A stretch of DNA of 64,000 nt. It comes from CAVQZA01 sp963724805. GTDB taxonomy: Bacteria; Actinomycetota; Thermoleophilia; Gaiellales; Gaiellaceae. How positions within the stretch are numbered: the stretch's first letter is position 1; each line of letters starts with the position of its first letter. Under the pieces are notes generated by a model. The model saw only the letters and a program-made list of their open reading frames with translations, had not been told where the DNA came from and did not search any database. The translations under genes and the position numbers were made by a program. Shown in pieces: positions 35,128 to 43,983 of the stretch. The stretch is from positions 124,001-188,000 of the forward strand of contig CAVRWA010000014.1 of assembly GCA_963724805.1 (NCBI GenBank), written 5' to 3'.

Positions 35128-37020
35128 TTACCCAGCGGCCTTGAAGACGTTCGCCTGAACCTCCGCGCCCGTGTTCAGTGTGATCAGCTCCGCGAGGGTG
35201 TGCCGGTAGCTGATCCCGTAGACCTGCTCGATCGCCCTCAGCGCGGGATCGTTCGCGTAGAAGAAGCGATCGCCGTCGCGGAGAGCCGAGAACTGCTGCT
35301 TCCAGATCTCGAGCTGCAGCTCACCGAACTCCGTGCCCTGAACGTGACGCTCGGAGACCATGCCGACGAAGGCGTCGAGCTTGTCGACCGACCCGTAGAT
35401 CGCCTTCAGCCGCGCCGCGAGGGTCGTCCTGCGGATTCCGACCACCGCCTCGGCCTGTGCGTCCGGGCTGTCGAGCGGGATCACCTTGCCGTTGATGTCG
35501 CGGAGCTGGACGAAGTCGAGGATCCGCGGATCGTTGATCGGATCCGTCGAGCGGAGCCCCTGCGGGAACCGCTCGGTGTCCTCACCCGTGATGTCGGTGA
35601 ACGACCGCGCAGGCCGGAGCCCGTACGCCCGCCTGAGCTGGTTGTACGACGGCATCCCGTGGTCACGCCCACGCTCGACGTCGATCGCACCGAGATCCGA
35701 GACCCCGGTGAAGCAGTCCGGGTTCACGACGGGCTCGCCGCACACGCCCGGATCCGGGATGCCGGGCTTCGGCACCTGGAAGAGCACGCTGCGGAGCGAG
35801 TTGTCGATCTGCTCGTCGTTCTTGTACTCGGGCTCGGCCCCGAGGCTCTGCAGCACCGGGCCTTCTCCGACGGCCTGCAGGAGATCCGGGTTGCCGAACG
35901 CGACGTTCAGCGGGATCACCAGAGTCACCTGGCCGCCGTCCCGTTCGACCTCGATCCCCTGGCGCTCGAACGCGGCGAGCTGTGCGTCCGAATAGGTGCC
36001 CGCCGGGACCGTCGGCTCGAACTCCCCGTGGATCTGGCTGTGCGCGCGGTATCCCACGACGGCGAACTCGTTCGCAAGGCCGGCGTTGACCCCCGGATCG
36101 TACCCGCGGTAGTCGCGAAGCCTCACTCCCATCGCGGGGAGGAACTCGTTGTACGTCACGTACTGCTCCTCGGCTCCGACGATCCGCCGGGCGAGCTGGA
36201 ACTTCACCTCGTCCTGCAGCGACCGCGGCAGCGCCGCGACGAGCCGGTTGTGCTCACGGGCGAACAGCGTCTGGAGTGCGGTGAGCGCGATGTTCTCGTT
36301 CGCCCGCACGTCGCCCGCGACCACGGCCCTGGCCGGCGTCCCCATGAGCGCGCCCATCAGGTCCATGGGCGGAGCCGGCGTCGAGCCCCGCGCATCGGCG
36401 CGCGGGAGGTAGCCGTCCCCGGTCAACATCAGGGTCGCCTTGTTGTTCGAGCTCTTGCCGTCGACCGGTCCGTCACGCAGCCAGTCCAGCCGCGAGTCGG
36501 TCACGCCGTAGACGTTCGAGCCGTCGATGTAGCTCGAGAGCGTGTTGATCTGCTGACGCGGCGAGCTCACGCCGGTTCTCTGCGCGGCCGGGGTCCGGGC
36601 GAAGTCGATCGCGCCGAGGTCGTTGTTGAACGACTCCAGCAGATCCTTCTTGTCGTACGCGATGGGCGTCGACTCGGCCGCCGTCTCGTCGCGGAGCCCG
36701 AAGTCGTGGTCCATGAACTGGCCCCAGGCCCAGCCCCACTGCGAGACGTCGTTCTCGGAGAACAGGTTCTGGCCGACGTCGTTGAAGATGCGGTTGCTGA
36801 CGAACCGCGTCGGCGGGCCGGACACCTCCTTCGAGACGCCGTCCGCGTAGTTCGGAGCGGCAACACGCAGATACTGCGTGCCCGCGCTCCCCCAGTCGTC
36901 GTGCCTCTGGTTGTTTCCACTTCCGTCCAGCGACCGGGGCTGCAACGGCGCTGTGGCTGCGGCCCCCGACGAGACAAAAATGGCTAGCAAGAGCATGCCG
37001 GCAGTGATCAGCCGATACAT
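35128..37020 (-). CDS. Secreted animal-type heme peroxidase
   Basis: A 630-residue member of the peroxidase-cyclooxygenase superfamily. ATG 37020 follows GGGGAGG and starts a signal peptide (MYRLITAGMLLLAIFVSSGAAA). The distal His is in WGQFMDHDFGLRD, the catalytic Arg in LFAREHNRLVAAL and the proximal His in VVGYRAHSQIHGEF; ERGRDHGMPSYNQLR is the late family signature. It would oxidise halides or phenols outside the cell using peroxide. No reductant or partner gene is adjacent. The upstream gap carries 11-bp-phased repeats that probably bind a regulator. Confidence 0.95.
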   Translation of the reverse strand: MYRLITAGMLLLAIFVSSGAAATAPLQPRSLDGSGNNQRHDDWGSAGTQYLRVAAPNYADGVSKEVSGPPTRFVSNRIFNDVGQNLFSENDVSQWGWAWGQFMDHDFGLRDETAAESTPIAYDKKDLLESFNNDLGAIDFARTPAAQRTGVSSPRQQINTLSSYIDGSNVYGVTDSRLDWLRDGPVDGKSSNNKATLMLTGDGYLPRADARGSTPAPPMDLMGALMGTPARAVVAGDVRANENIALTALQTLFAREHNRLVAALPRSLQDEVKFQLARRIVGAEEQYVTYNEFLPAMGVRLRDYRGYDPGVNAGLANEFAVVGYRAHSQIHGEFEPTVPAGTYSDAQLAAFERQGIEVERDGGQVTLVIPLNVAFGNPDLLQAVGEGPVLQSLGAEPEYKNDEQIDNSLRSVLFQVPKPGIPDPGVCGEPVVNPDCFTGVSDLGAIDVERGRDHGMPSYNQLRRAYGLRPARSFTDITGEDTERFPQGLRSTDPINDPRILDFVQLRDINGKVIPLDSPDAQAEAVVGIRRTTLAARLKAIYGSVDKLDAFVGMVSERHVQGTEFGELQLEIWKQQFSALRDGDRFFYANDPALRAIEQVYGISYRHTLAELITLNTGAEVQANVFKAAG

Positions 37021-37122
37021 GCAGGCCTCCCCTCTCACGGCGAAGAGGACGGGCCGCGCGTCAGACACCGTGCGTGTGTTCCAGCCAGGCCCCTCCCGGC
37101 CGGTTCGCCCTCTTATCGATGG

Positions 37123-37186
37123 GTAAGCCCATCTTCCTGTAAGACCTCGGTAAGGGGGCCGTAAAATATCCTTTCTGAAGCGTAAA
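37123..37186. promoter_or_regulatory. Helically phased GTAAG/GTAAA repeats in a divergent promoter
   Basis: GTAA units start at 37123, 37139, 37150, 37161 and 37182. The middle three are exactly 11 bp apart and the last is 21 bp on. An inverted repeat GATGGG/CCCATC at about 37119-37132 overlaps the first unit. PhoB/OmpR-type regulators bind such 11-bp direct repeats. The region is AT-rich and lies between the peroxidase and the 104-residue gene. Confidence 0.5.
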
Positions 37187-37256
37187 ATTCACTCGTCCGG
37201 GCGACGTCCGCGCCCCCCCATGAGAACTGATTTCGGAATTTGGCGTCTCAGCTCTC

Positions 37257-37571
37257 GTGCAGGCGAACGACCCGAGCCCCGACGAGCTGCGCCGCGCCCA
37301 GGAGCGGGACGTCGCGGCGAGCCACTCGCTCACGGGAGCCGAGTACGCCCTCGGGTTCGAGGCGTTCGTGATCGGCCGCGTGTTCGCGCGTGCCGGAATC
37401 GCCTTCGACCCCTACACGTTCATCTCGCTGCGGATCATCGAGGCGACTCTCGACGGCCCCGCCGACCCGGTCGACGCGCTCACCATGCTCACGGAGACGG
37501 GAACGGTCGACCGCGCGGTCATCCTGGCGAACGGCATGCTCGCCGACGGCGAGCTGCTCGCCGGCGCCTGA
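37257..37571 (+). CDS. Hypothetical protein, 104 residues
   Basis: A small mostly helical protein from GTG 37257. It has RRAQERDVAASHSLTGAEYA and DPYTFISLRIIEATLDG. No signal peptide, transmembrane helix or known motif is seen. It shares the upstream region with the heme peroxidase, divergently, and its stop abuts the convergent ctaG-like stop with no gap. I do not recognise the family. Confidence 0.65.
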   Translation: MQANDPSPDELRRAQERDVAASHSLTGAEYALGFEAFVIGRVFARAGIAFDPYTFISLRIIEATLDGPADPVDALTMLTETGTVDRAVILANGMLADGELLAGA

Positions 37572-38312
37572 TCAGCTCCCCGCGGCGTGCTCCTCCTCGA
37601 GCAGCCGCCAGAGGAAGTAGGCGAGCGCGGCGAGGAAGACCGCTGTCTGCTCGCCGTTCATCAGGATCCCGCCGAGGTTCTGGTCCTTCGCGGGTGAGAG
37701 CCCCCAAAGGCGCGGCGCCTGCGCATAGAAGTCGTAGAACGGGCTCGTGGAGAAGATGAACGCGAGCCCGAGGAACGCGCTCACGACGAACGCGGCCCCG
37801 AGGTAGGCGATCTTCACCGGGACGGTGAGCCGGCGCGGCGCATCGGAGAGCACCGGCCACCAGAAGAGGAGCCCGATCGCGACGAGGATCAGGTGCTCGA
37901 CGTTCAACGCCGCCGGATGGCGCAGCGCGAAGTCGTAGAAGACGCCCCAGTGGATCGCATACCACCCGACGAGCCAGACCGGCAGCGAGACCACGGGCCG
38001 CGTGATCGCCGCGAAGGGCCGGCCGCCGGCCCGCGCCACGGCCGCCCGCATCGCCGGGGTGAGCCCGAGGATCAGGAGCGGCGGCGCCCAGTCGGAGAGC
38101 ATCACGTTCTGCAGGAGGTGGACCAGCAGCAGCCGCTCGGTGGCGATCGTCTCGAGCGGCGAGTTGACCGGGACGACGACGAGCGCGAGCCCGACGCAGA
38201 AGAGCGCGATCCGCCACCAGGGGCCCGGCCGCGCTCGGAAGTAGGCGACGAGCGCGACCGCGCCGAGGACGAGGAAGAGCGGCTCGAAGCTGAACGCGTA
38301 GGGGCTGTTCAA
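37572..38312 (-). CDS. Cytochrome c oxidase assembly protein, CtaG/Caa3 family
   Basis: A 246-residue protein with about seven transmembrane helices. The conserved region LLLVHLLQNVMLSDWAPPLL carries the histidine of the CtaG_Caa3 family, and NVEHLILVAIGLLFWWPVL carries a second one. These proteins help deliver copper to terminal oxidase; they are distinct from the periplasmic Cox11. ATG 38312 lies 4 nt after the upstream membrane gene, so the two form an operon. No oxidase subunit genes are in the window. Confidence 0.9.
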   Translation of the reverse strand: MNSPYAFSFEPLFLVLGAVALVAYFRARPGPWWRIALFCVGLALVVVPVNSPLETIATERLLLVHLLQNVMLSDWAPPLLILGLTPAMRAAVARAGGRPFAAITRPVVSLPVWLVGWYAIHWGVFYDFALRHPAALNVEHLILVAIGLLFWWPVLSDAPRRLTVPVKIAYLGAAFVVSAFLGLAFIFSTSPFYDFYAQAPRLWGLSPAKDQNLGGILMNGEQTAVFLAALAYFLWRLLEEEHAAGS

Positions 38313-38316
38313 CGAC

Positions 38317-39645
38317 TCACGCGCCGACCTTGATCTGCTGGGCGAGCACCCACAGCCCGATCATGGTGTAGGCGACCATCAACAGCACCATCGGCGCCTG
38401 CGCGATGAGGGCGCGGGTGGGCTCTTCGTGGCGTCGGAGGGCGACGCGATGCGCCGCGAGGACCGCAACGACGTGGCCCCACACGATCAGGGCGACTTGC
38501 GACCACCAGACCAGGGCGGCAGGAGCGATCCCGCGCCGGATCGGATACTCGCCGAGGCCCCACGGGTTCCAGCTGTGCCCGAACGGGTCGACGAGCGTCC
38601 CGAGGGTCGTCTGCCCCGCGAGCAGCAGGTACGCGAGGTAATGCGCCGCGAAGTAGACGGCAGCGATCGGGATCAGCGTCGGCGCATAGTCACGGGCCGC
38701 GTCCGCCGAGCCGCACACGAGCAGGTAGGCGAGGACGAAGAGCGCGACGATCGCGGCCATCAGCGCGGTGTCGAGCACCTGGACGTGGAAGCCGAGCCAG
38801 TGCCAGCGCGCGAGGAATGACGCCTCGAGCGAGAAAAAGCGGCCCGTCTGCGAGAAGCCGTCGTAGACCACCGTCGCGAGCAGCGCCACGACGAGCGCGC
38901 CGCCGCCCGCCGGCAGGTCGCCATCCGTCCGGATCCCCTGCCCGTATGGGCGCAGGCGCACCGAGTCGGGCTTCACGCCGAACGGAGCGAACCGGCCGAA
39001 CGTCCGCGCGACGACCGTGAAGAGCTCGACGTTGCCAAGCCACGTCTTGACGCCGAAGAGAGCCGAGCCGATGAGCGTGAAGGCGCAGTAGCCGACGGCC
39101 ATCAGGGCAAGGGTGTGCGGGTCCTTGGCCGGGCCCCAGATCAGCTCCGCCCAGGTCCAGCCGAGCACGAGCAGGACCGCCGGCCACTGGCCGAGCCGCT
39201 CCGGGTAGAGCGCCTGCGGGACACCGAGGCGCGCGAGCGTGCCGTCGAGCGCACGGGCCGCGAAGCTGAGCGGACTGACGGCGTCCCATACGTTGCCGAC
39301 GAAGGCCGAAACGATCCCGAGGCCGATCCAGAAGTCGATCCAGACGAGCACCGTCATCGGGTTCTCGAAGAACTCCCTGCTCTGGATCGTCGTGCCGCCG
39401 AGCCCGCCCACGAGCGCCCAGACGAAAAGGACGGTCGAGAGCGCGAGGCCGATCTGCCCTAGGTGGAACCGGCGCAGCGAGGGCAGAAGGTCGCGCGACT
39501 CCCGCACCGCCGGTTCCCGGCGAACCGCGAGTGCGGCGGCAGGCGCAGAGACTGCTACAGCCGTCCCCCCGGCGACGACGTAGATCCAGATGGGCAGCGG
39601 GAAGCGGTAGCTGATCGGGGCAGCATGCGCGAGCAGGGTCAGCAC
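38317..39645 (-). CDS. Polytopic membrane protein, partner of CtaG
   Basis: A 442-residue protein with about eleven hydrophobic helices, such as LPIWIYVVAGGTAVAVSAPA and LVLGWTWAELIWG. Conserved-looking loop motifs include DFWIGLGIVSAFVGNVWDAV and LVDPFGHSWNPWG. Similar actinobacterial proteins beside ctaG are sometimes annotated as fenitrothion hydrolase, a label without support in the sequence. Histidines near FLARWHWLGFHVQVLD and AAHYLAYL might bind metal. A role in copper or oxidase assembly is inferred from the operon only. Confidence 0.8.
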   Translation of the reverse strand: MLTLLAHAAPISYRFPLPIWIYVVAGGTAVAVSAPAAALAVRREPAVRESRDLLPSLRRFHLGQIGLALSTVLFVWALVGGLGGTTIQSREFFENPMTVLVWIDFWIGLGIVSAFVGNVWDAVSPLSFAARALDGTLARLGVPQALYPERLGQWPAVLLVLGWTWAELIWGPAKDPHTLALMAVGYCAFTLIGSALFGVKTWLGNVELFTVVARTFGRFAPFGVKPDSVRLRPYGQGIRTDGDLPAGGGALVVALLATVVYDGFSQTGRFFSLEASFLARWHWLGFHVQVLDTALMAAIVALFVLAYLLVCGSADAARDYAPTLIPIAAVYFAAHYLAYLLLAGQTTLGTLVDPFGHSWNPWGLGEYPIRRGIAPAALVWWSQVALIVWGHVVAVLAAHRVALRRHEEPTRALIAQAPMVLLMVAYTMIGLWVLAQQIKVGA

Positions 39646-39651
39646 CTCTGC

Positions 39652-40605
39652 CTACCGTAACCGGAGCACTGCGGCTCCGCGCACCGCGCCCGAGCGCAGC
39701 CGCGCGAGCGCCTCGCCGGCGTCCTCGAGCGGGTGCTCCTCCACCTCGGTGCGCACCGGCACGAGCGGCGCGAGCGCGAGGAACTCCTCCCCGTCGCGCC
39801 GCGTCAGGTTCGCGACCGAGCGCACCACCCGCTCGCCCCACAGCAGCTCGTAGGGGAACGAGGGAATGTCGCTCATGTGGATTCCCGCGCACACGACCGA
39901 GCCGCCCTTCGCGAGCGCGGCGAGCGCGGTCGGGACGAGCTCGCCGGCAGGGGCGAAGACGATCGCCGCGTCGAGCTCCTCCGGCGGCGCGCCCGAGCCC
40001 GCCCACTCGGCGCCGAGGGAGCGCGCGAACGCCTGGCTTTCGCTGTCGCCCTCGCGCGTGAAGGCAAACACGCGCCGCCGCTGCCAGCGGGCGACCTGGC
40101 AGACGATGTGCGCCGAGGCGCCGAAGCCGTACAGCCCGAGCCGCTCGGCGTCACCGGCGAGCGAGAGCGAGCGCCAGCCGATCAGCCCCGCGCAGAGCAG
40201 CGGCGCGGCCTGGACGTCGGGGTAGCCCTCGGGGATCGGGAAGCAGAAGCGCTCGTCCGCGACCGCGTACTCGGCGTAGCCGCCGTCGATGTCGTAGCCC
40301 GTAAACCGCGCGCGGTCGCACAGGTTCTCGCGACCCGAGCGACAGTAGCGGCACTCGCCGTCCGTCCAGCCGAGCCAGGGCACGCCGACGCGCTCGCCGC
40401 TCCCCTCGACGGTGCCGACGATCTGGTGCCCGAGCACGAGCGGCAGCTTCGGGTGCGCCAGCTCGCCGTCGACGATGTGCAGGTCGGTCCGGCAGACCCC
40501 GCAGGCGTGGACGCGGACGAGCAGCTGCCCCGGCCCAGGCTCGGGAGCGGGCAGCTCGGCAGCGACAAGCGGCCGGCCGGCGGCCTCGAGGAGCATCGCG
40601 CGCAC
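39652..40605 (-). CDS. Zinc-binding alcohol dehydrogenase family protein
   Basis: A 317-residue medium-chain dehydrogenase. Catalytic zinc ligands are C38 in HACGVCRTDLH and H60 in LGHQIVG. The structural-zinc segment TDGECRYCRSGRENLC has three cysteines; the usual first one is replaced by D82. The nucleotide region is LGLYGFGASAHIVCQVARWQ. It oxidises or reduces an alcohol/aldehyde with NAD(P). It is divergent from the Rieske oxygenase with 17 bp between start codons, so they may be co-regulated. Confidence 0.92.
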   Translation of the reverse strand: MRAMLLEAAGRPLVAAELPAPEPGPGQLLVRVHACGVCRTDLHIVDGELAHPKLPLVLGHQIVGTVEGSGERVGVPWLGWTDGECRYCRSGRENLCDRARFTGYDIDGGYAEYAVADERFCFPIPEGYPDVQAAPLLCAGLIGWRSLSLAGDAERLGLYGFGASAHIVCQVARWQRRRVFAFTREGDSESQAFARSLGAEWAGSGAPPEELDAAIVFAPAGELVPTALAALAKGGSVVCAGIHMSDIPSFPYELLWGERVVRSVANLTRRDGEEFLALAPLVPVRTEVEEHPLEDAGEALARLRSGAVRGAAVLRLR

Positions 40606-40622
40606 GCCTGTAGATTTGCAGG

Positions 40623-41666
40623 GTGGAGACCTATCCGTGGGCCTGGTACACCGACCCCGAGGTCTTCCGACGGGAGGACGAGCGGATCTTCCGGCTCTCG
40701 TGGCAGTACGTCGCCCACGCGGGTGAGTTGCCCGAGCCCGGCACCTTCGTCACCGGCCGCGCCGGCCTTACCCCCGTCGTGCTCACGCGCGGGCGCGAGG
40801 GCGAGCTGAACGCGTTCCTCAACGTCTGCCGCCACCGGGGCTTCCCGGTCGCACAGGGCTCAGGGCGCCGCGAGACGCTCCAGTGCGGCTACCACGGCTG
40901 GACGTACGGGCTCGACGGCTCGCTGCGCGCCGCGCCACGCTCCGACCGGGAGCCCGGCTTCGAGAAGGACGGGCTGTGCCTCCGGCGCGTCCAGATCGAC
41001 GGCTGGGGGCCGTTCCTCTTCGTCAACCCGTCACCCGAGGCGCCCCCGCTCGCCGACACGCTGCTCGACCTGCCGGAGCGCGTCGCCGCGGCCGGAGTGG
41101 ACGTCGACGTGCTCGAGTTCCGCCTCCGCTCCGAGTGGGAGAGCGAGGCGAACTGGAAGATCGCGTGCGAGAACTTCCTCGAGTGCTACCACTGCCAGAT
41201 CGCGCACCCCGGCTTCAGCGCGATGATGGACGTCTCGCCCGATGCGTACCTGCTCGAGGCGGGGCCGACGTACTCGACCCAGCTCGCGCCGCTGCGGCCC
41301 GACGGCGTCCACGCCTACGACCCGGCGGGCGAGGTCGAGCGCGGCCAGTTCCACTTCGTCTGGCCCGGCCTCGCGATCAACATCGTCCCCGGGAAGCCGA
41401 ACCTCTCGATCGGGCCGGTGCTGCCCGTCTCGCCGAGCCGGACGAAGCGCTTCCTCGACTACTTCTTCGCCCCGGGCGCGGACGAGGCGTGGATCGACGA
41501 CCTGCTCGCCTTCGACAGCCAGGTGGGCGCCGAGGACTCCGTGCTCGTCGAAGGCGTGCAGCGCGGCGTCTCCTCCGGCGGGCTCGACCGCGGGGCGCTG
41601 CTGCCGCGCAGCGAGGTGCTGATCGCGGACTTTCAGCAGCGGGTCGCAGCCGCTCTCGCGGCGTAA
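40623..41666 (+). CDS. Rieske non-heme iron oxygenase, alpha subunit
   Basis: A 347-residue oxygenase component. The Rieske 2Fe-2S ligands are C69 and H71 in NVCRHRG and C88 and H91 in CGYHGW. The mononuclear iron histidines are H190 and H195 in ENFLECYHCQIAH. The pattern is close to choline monooxygenase and glycine-betaine or stachydrine demethylase types more than to classical aromatic dioxygenases. No reductase gene is adjacent. GTG 40623 follows TAGATT by 6 nt, compatible with a leaderless mRNA. The downstream amino-acid ABC transporter may import its substrate. Confidence 0.93.
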   Translation: METYPWAWYTDPEVFRREDERIFRLSWQYVAHAGELPEPGTFVTGRAGLTPVVLTRGREGELNAFLNVCRHRGFPVAQGSGRRETLQCGYHGWTYGLDGSLRAAPRSDREPGFEKDGLCLRRVQIDGWGPFLFVNPSPEAPPLADTLLDLPERVAAAGVDVDVLEFRLRSEWESEANWKIACENFLECYHCQIAHPGFSAMMDVSPDAYLLEAGPTYSTQLAPLRPDGVHAYDPAGEVERGQFHFVWPGLAINIVPGKPNLSIGPVLPVSPSRTKRFLDYFFAPGADEAWIDDLLAFDSQVGAEDSVLVEGVQRGVSSGGLDRGALLPRSEVLIADFQQRVAAALAA

Positions 41667-41709
41667 GATTCGCGATTCACCCCGCGCTTTCGGACAGGAG
41701 GAGTCCCCC

Positions 41710-42510
41710 ATGAAGCGTCTCATCGCTCTGCTCGCCGTCGCGGCTCTCGCGTCGGCGGCGGCGGTCTCGGCCCGCACGGCCGCACCGCCGACGCTCACCC
41801 CCGGCACGCTGACGGTCGCGTTCGGCGACCCCGCGGTCGGCTTTGCCGTCGGCACCGTCCGCGGCGGCACGATCACGAACCCGCGCGGCTACGAGGTCGA
41901 TCTCGCCAAGGCGATCGCCGCCCAGCTCGGGATCACGACCATCAAGTGGGTCTACACCCCGTGGACCGGGCTCTTCTCGCCCGGCAACAAGAAGTTCGAC
42001 TTCTCGCTGCAGGAGGCCACGATCACCGACCAGCGCAAGAAGACGGTGTCGTTCTCGACCTCGTACTTCGACGCCAACCAGGGCGTGCTGATCCGCAAGG
42101 GCCTGACGCCGCCCAAGAGCATCGCCGACCTCAAGAAGCTCCAGACCTGCGCCCAGGCGGTCACGACTGGGCTCGACTGGATCAAGACGCGGCTCCACCC
42201 CGACAAGGCGCCGCTGATCTACCAGACGACGGCCGCCGCGTTCACCGCGGTGCAGATCGGCCGCTGCGACGCGATCGTGCTCGACGTGCCGATCGTCGCC
42301 TCCGAGAAGAAGGCCCGCCCGACCCGCTACGGGCCGGTAGCCGGCCAGATCGTCACGCACGAGCAATACGGAGCCGTGTTCCAGAAGGGCTCGGCGCTCG
42401 TCGCACCGGTCGACGCGGCGATCAAGACGCTCTGGACGAACGGGACGATCGCCAAGCTGCAGAAGAAGTGGTTCGCAATCGACTTCGCGAAGGTGCCCGT
42501 CCTGAAGTAG
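41710..42510 (+). CDS. Amino-acid ABC transporter substrate-binding protein
   Basis: A 266-residue exported binding protein (SBP_bac_3). ATG 41710 has AGGAGGAG upstream; the signal peptide is MKRLIALLAVAALASAAAVS. Family features are GTLTVAFGDPAVGFAVG, GYEVDLAKAIAAQLGITT and KFDFSLQEATITDQRKKTV. The end has WTNGTIAKLQKKWFAID. No lipobox is present, so it is probably released or held by the permease. It begins a three-gene transporter operon 43 nt after the Rieske gene. Confidence 0.95.
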   Translation: MKRLIALLAVAALASAAAVSARTAAPPTLTPGTLTVAFGDPAVGFAVGTVRGGTITNPRGYEVDLAKAIAAQLGITTIKWVYTPWTGLFSPGNKKFDFSLQEATITDQRKKTVSFSTSYFDANQGVLIRKGLTPPKSIADLKKLQTCAQAVTTGLDWIKTRLHPDKAPLIYQTTAAAFTAVQIGRCDAIVLDVPIVASEKKARPTRYGPVAGQIVTHEQYGAVFQKGSALVAPVDAAIKTLWTNGTIAKLQKKWFAIDFAKVPVLK

Positions 42511-42514
42511 AGAG

Positions 42515-43228
42515 ATGGACGCACTCCAGAAGGTCCTCGAGTCCTACTTCAGCCCGTACTACTTCAGGCTGTCGTTGCCGGACGTCTGGGCCGGTTTCCA
42601 GCTCAACGTGAAGATGATGATCACCGCGGAGCTGCTGGTCCTCTGCTTCGCGCTCGCGATCGCGATCGTCCGGGGACTGCCGGGCCGCGCAGCCGCACCG
42701 CTGCGCGGCCTGGCGATCGTCTACACGGACTTCTTCCGCGGCACGCCGCTGATCCTCGTCGCGTTCCTCGTCGGGTTCGGCCTCCCCGGTCTTCAGCTCG
42801 GAGCGATCTCGAGCCTCTCGAACTTCGCGTACGGCGTGATGGCGCTCACGCTCGTCTACACGGCGTACGTGACCGAGGTCTATCGAGCCGGGATCGAGTC
42901 GGTGCACCCGAGCCAGCGGATGGCGGCGCGCTCGCTCGGCCTCTCGTACATGCAGGCGATGCGCCACGTCGTCGTGCCGCAGGCGGTTCGGCGGGTCGTG
43001 CCGCCGCTCCTCAACGACTTCGTCGGCCTGCAGAAGGACACGGCGCTCGTGACCGTGATCGGCGTCGCCGAGGCGGCGCAGCAGGCGCAGAACTTCTCGA
43101 CCACCTACGCGAACTTCACCTCGTACGTGGTCGCGGCCACCTTCTTCATCCTGCTCACGATCCCGCTGGCGCGGTTTACGGACCACATCATCGCTCAGCG
43201 CGAGCGCAAGGAGCGCGCGACCGCATGA
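42515..43228 (+). CDS. Amino-acid ABC transporter permease
   Basis: A 237-residue permease of the HisMQ type. The signature DFFRGTPLILVAFLVGFGLPG and the EAA loop SQRMAARSLGLSYMQAMRHV identify the polar amino-acid family. ATG 42515 lies 4 nt after the binding-protein stop; the stop overlaps the ATPase start by 4 nt. A single permease suggests a homodimer. Confidence 0.96.
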   Translation: MDALQKVLESYFSPYYFRLSLPDVWAGFQLNVKMMITAELLVLCFALAIAIVRGLPGRAAAPLRGLAIVYTDFFRGTPLILVAFLVGFGLPGLQLGAISSLSNFAYGVMALTLVYTAYVTEVYRAGIESVHPSQRMAARSLGLSYMQAMRHVVVPQAVRRVVPPLLNDFVGLQKDTALVTVIGVAEAAQQAQNFSTTYANFTSYVVAATFFILLTIPLARFTDHIIAQRERKERATA

Positions 43229-43983
43229 GCGAGAACGGCGAGGCCTTCGTCTCGGTCGAGGACGTGAGCAAGTCCTTCGGCGAGCTCCGGGTGCTGAACC
43301 AAGTCAGCCTGAGCGTCGAGCTGCACAACGTCGTGTGCCTGATCGGCGCCTCGGGCTCGGGCAAGTCCACGCTCCTGCGCTGCATCAACGTGCTCGAGCA
43401 GGTCGACGAGGGCACGATCGTGGTCGACGGCGAGGACGTCACGAACGGCCAGGTGAACGTGAACGCACTGCGCCGCAAGATCGGGATCGTCTTCCAGGCC
43501 TACAACCTGTTCCCGCACATGACCGTGCTCCAGAACGTGACGCTCGCGCCGCGCAAGAGCCGCGGCTTCTCGAAGTCGCAGGCCGAGGCGCGGGCGCGAG
43601 AGCTGCTCGACCGGATCGGGCTGAGCGACAAGGCCGCCGAGTACCCTGACCGGCTCTCGGGCGGGCAGCAGCAGCGCGTCGCGATCGCGCGCGCGCTCGC
43701 GATGGAGCCGAAGCTGATGCTGCTCGACGAGATCACGAGCGCGCTCGACCCGCAGCTCGTCTCAGAGGTGCTCGAGCTCGTACGCGAGCTCGCGAAGAGC
43801 GGGATGACGATGATCATCGCCACGCACGAGATGAGCTTCGCGCGCGAGGTGGCCGACCGCGTCTGCTTCCTCGACGCGGGCGTGATCCTCGAGGAGGGCC
43901 CGCCCGAGCGGATCTTCTCGGCGCCCACCGAGCAGCGGACGCGCGAGTTCCTCGCGCGCGTGATCGAGGCGGGGCGGCTCTAG
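43225..43983 (+). CDS. Amino-acid ABC transporter ATP-binding protein
   Basis: A 252-residue ATPase of the GlnQ/HisP type. Walker A is GASGSGKST at 41-49, the Q-loop is IVFQAYNLFPHMTVL, the signature is LSGGQQQRVAIA, Walker B is LMLLDEITSALDP, with Ile in place of the usual Pro after the catalytic Glu, and the switch His is in IIATHEMSFA. It closes the transporter operon; the next gene starts within its stop codon. Confidence 0.96.
   Translation: MSENGEAFVSVEDVSKSFGELRVLNQVSLSVELHNVVCLIGASGSGKSTLLRCINVLEQVDEGTIVVDGEDVTNGQVNVNALRRKIGIVFQAYNLFPHMTVLQNVTLAPRKSRGFSKSQAEARARELLDRIGLSDKAAEYPDRLSGGQQQRVAIARALAMEPKLMLLDEITSALDPQLVSEVLELVRELAKSGMTMIIATHEMSFAREVADRVCFLDAGVILEEGPPERIFSAPTEQRTREFLARVIEAGRL

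Noticed and set aside
35000..37000. Rightward open frame antisense to the heme peroxidase
   Set aside because: Low-complexity Arg/Val/Asp composition and no ribosome binding site; the peroxidase frame is clearly real.
38317..39645. Fenitrothion hydrolase annotation
   Set aside because: No hydrolase motif is visible in this polytopic membrane protein; the name is not used as a function.
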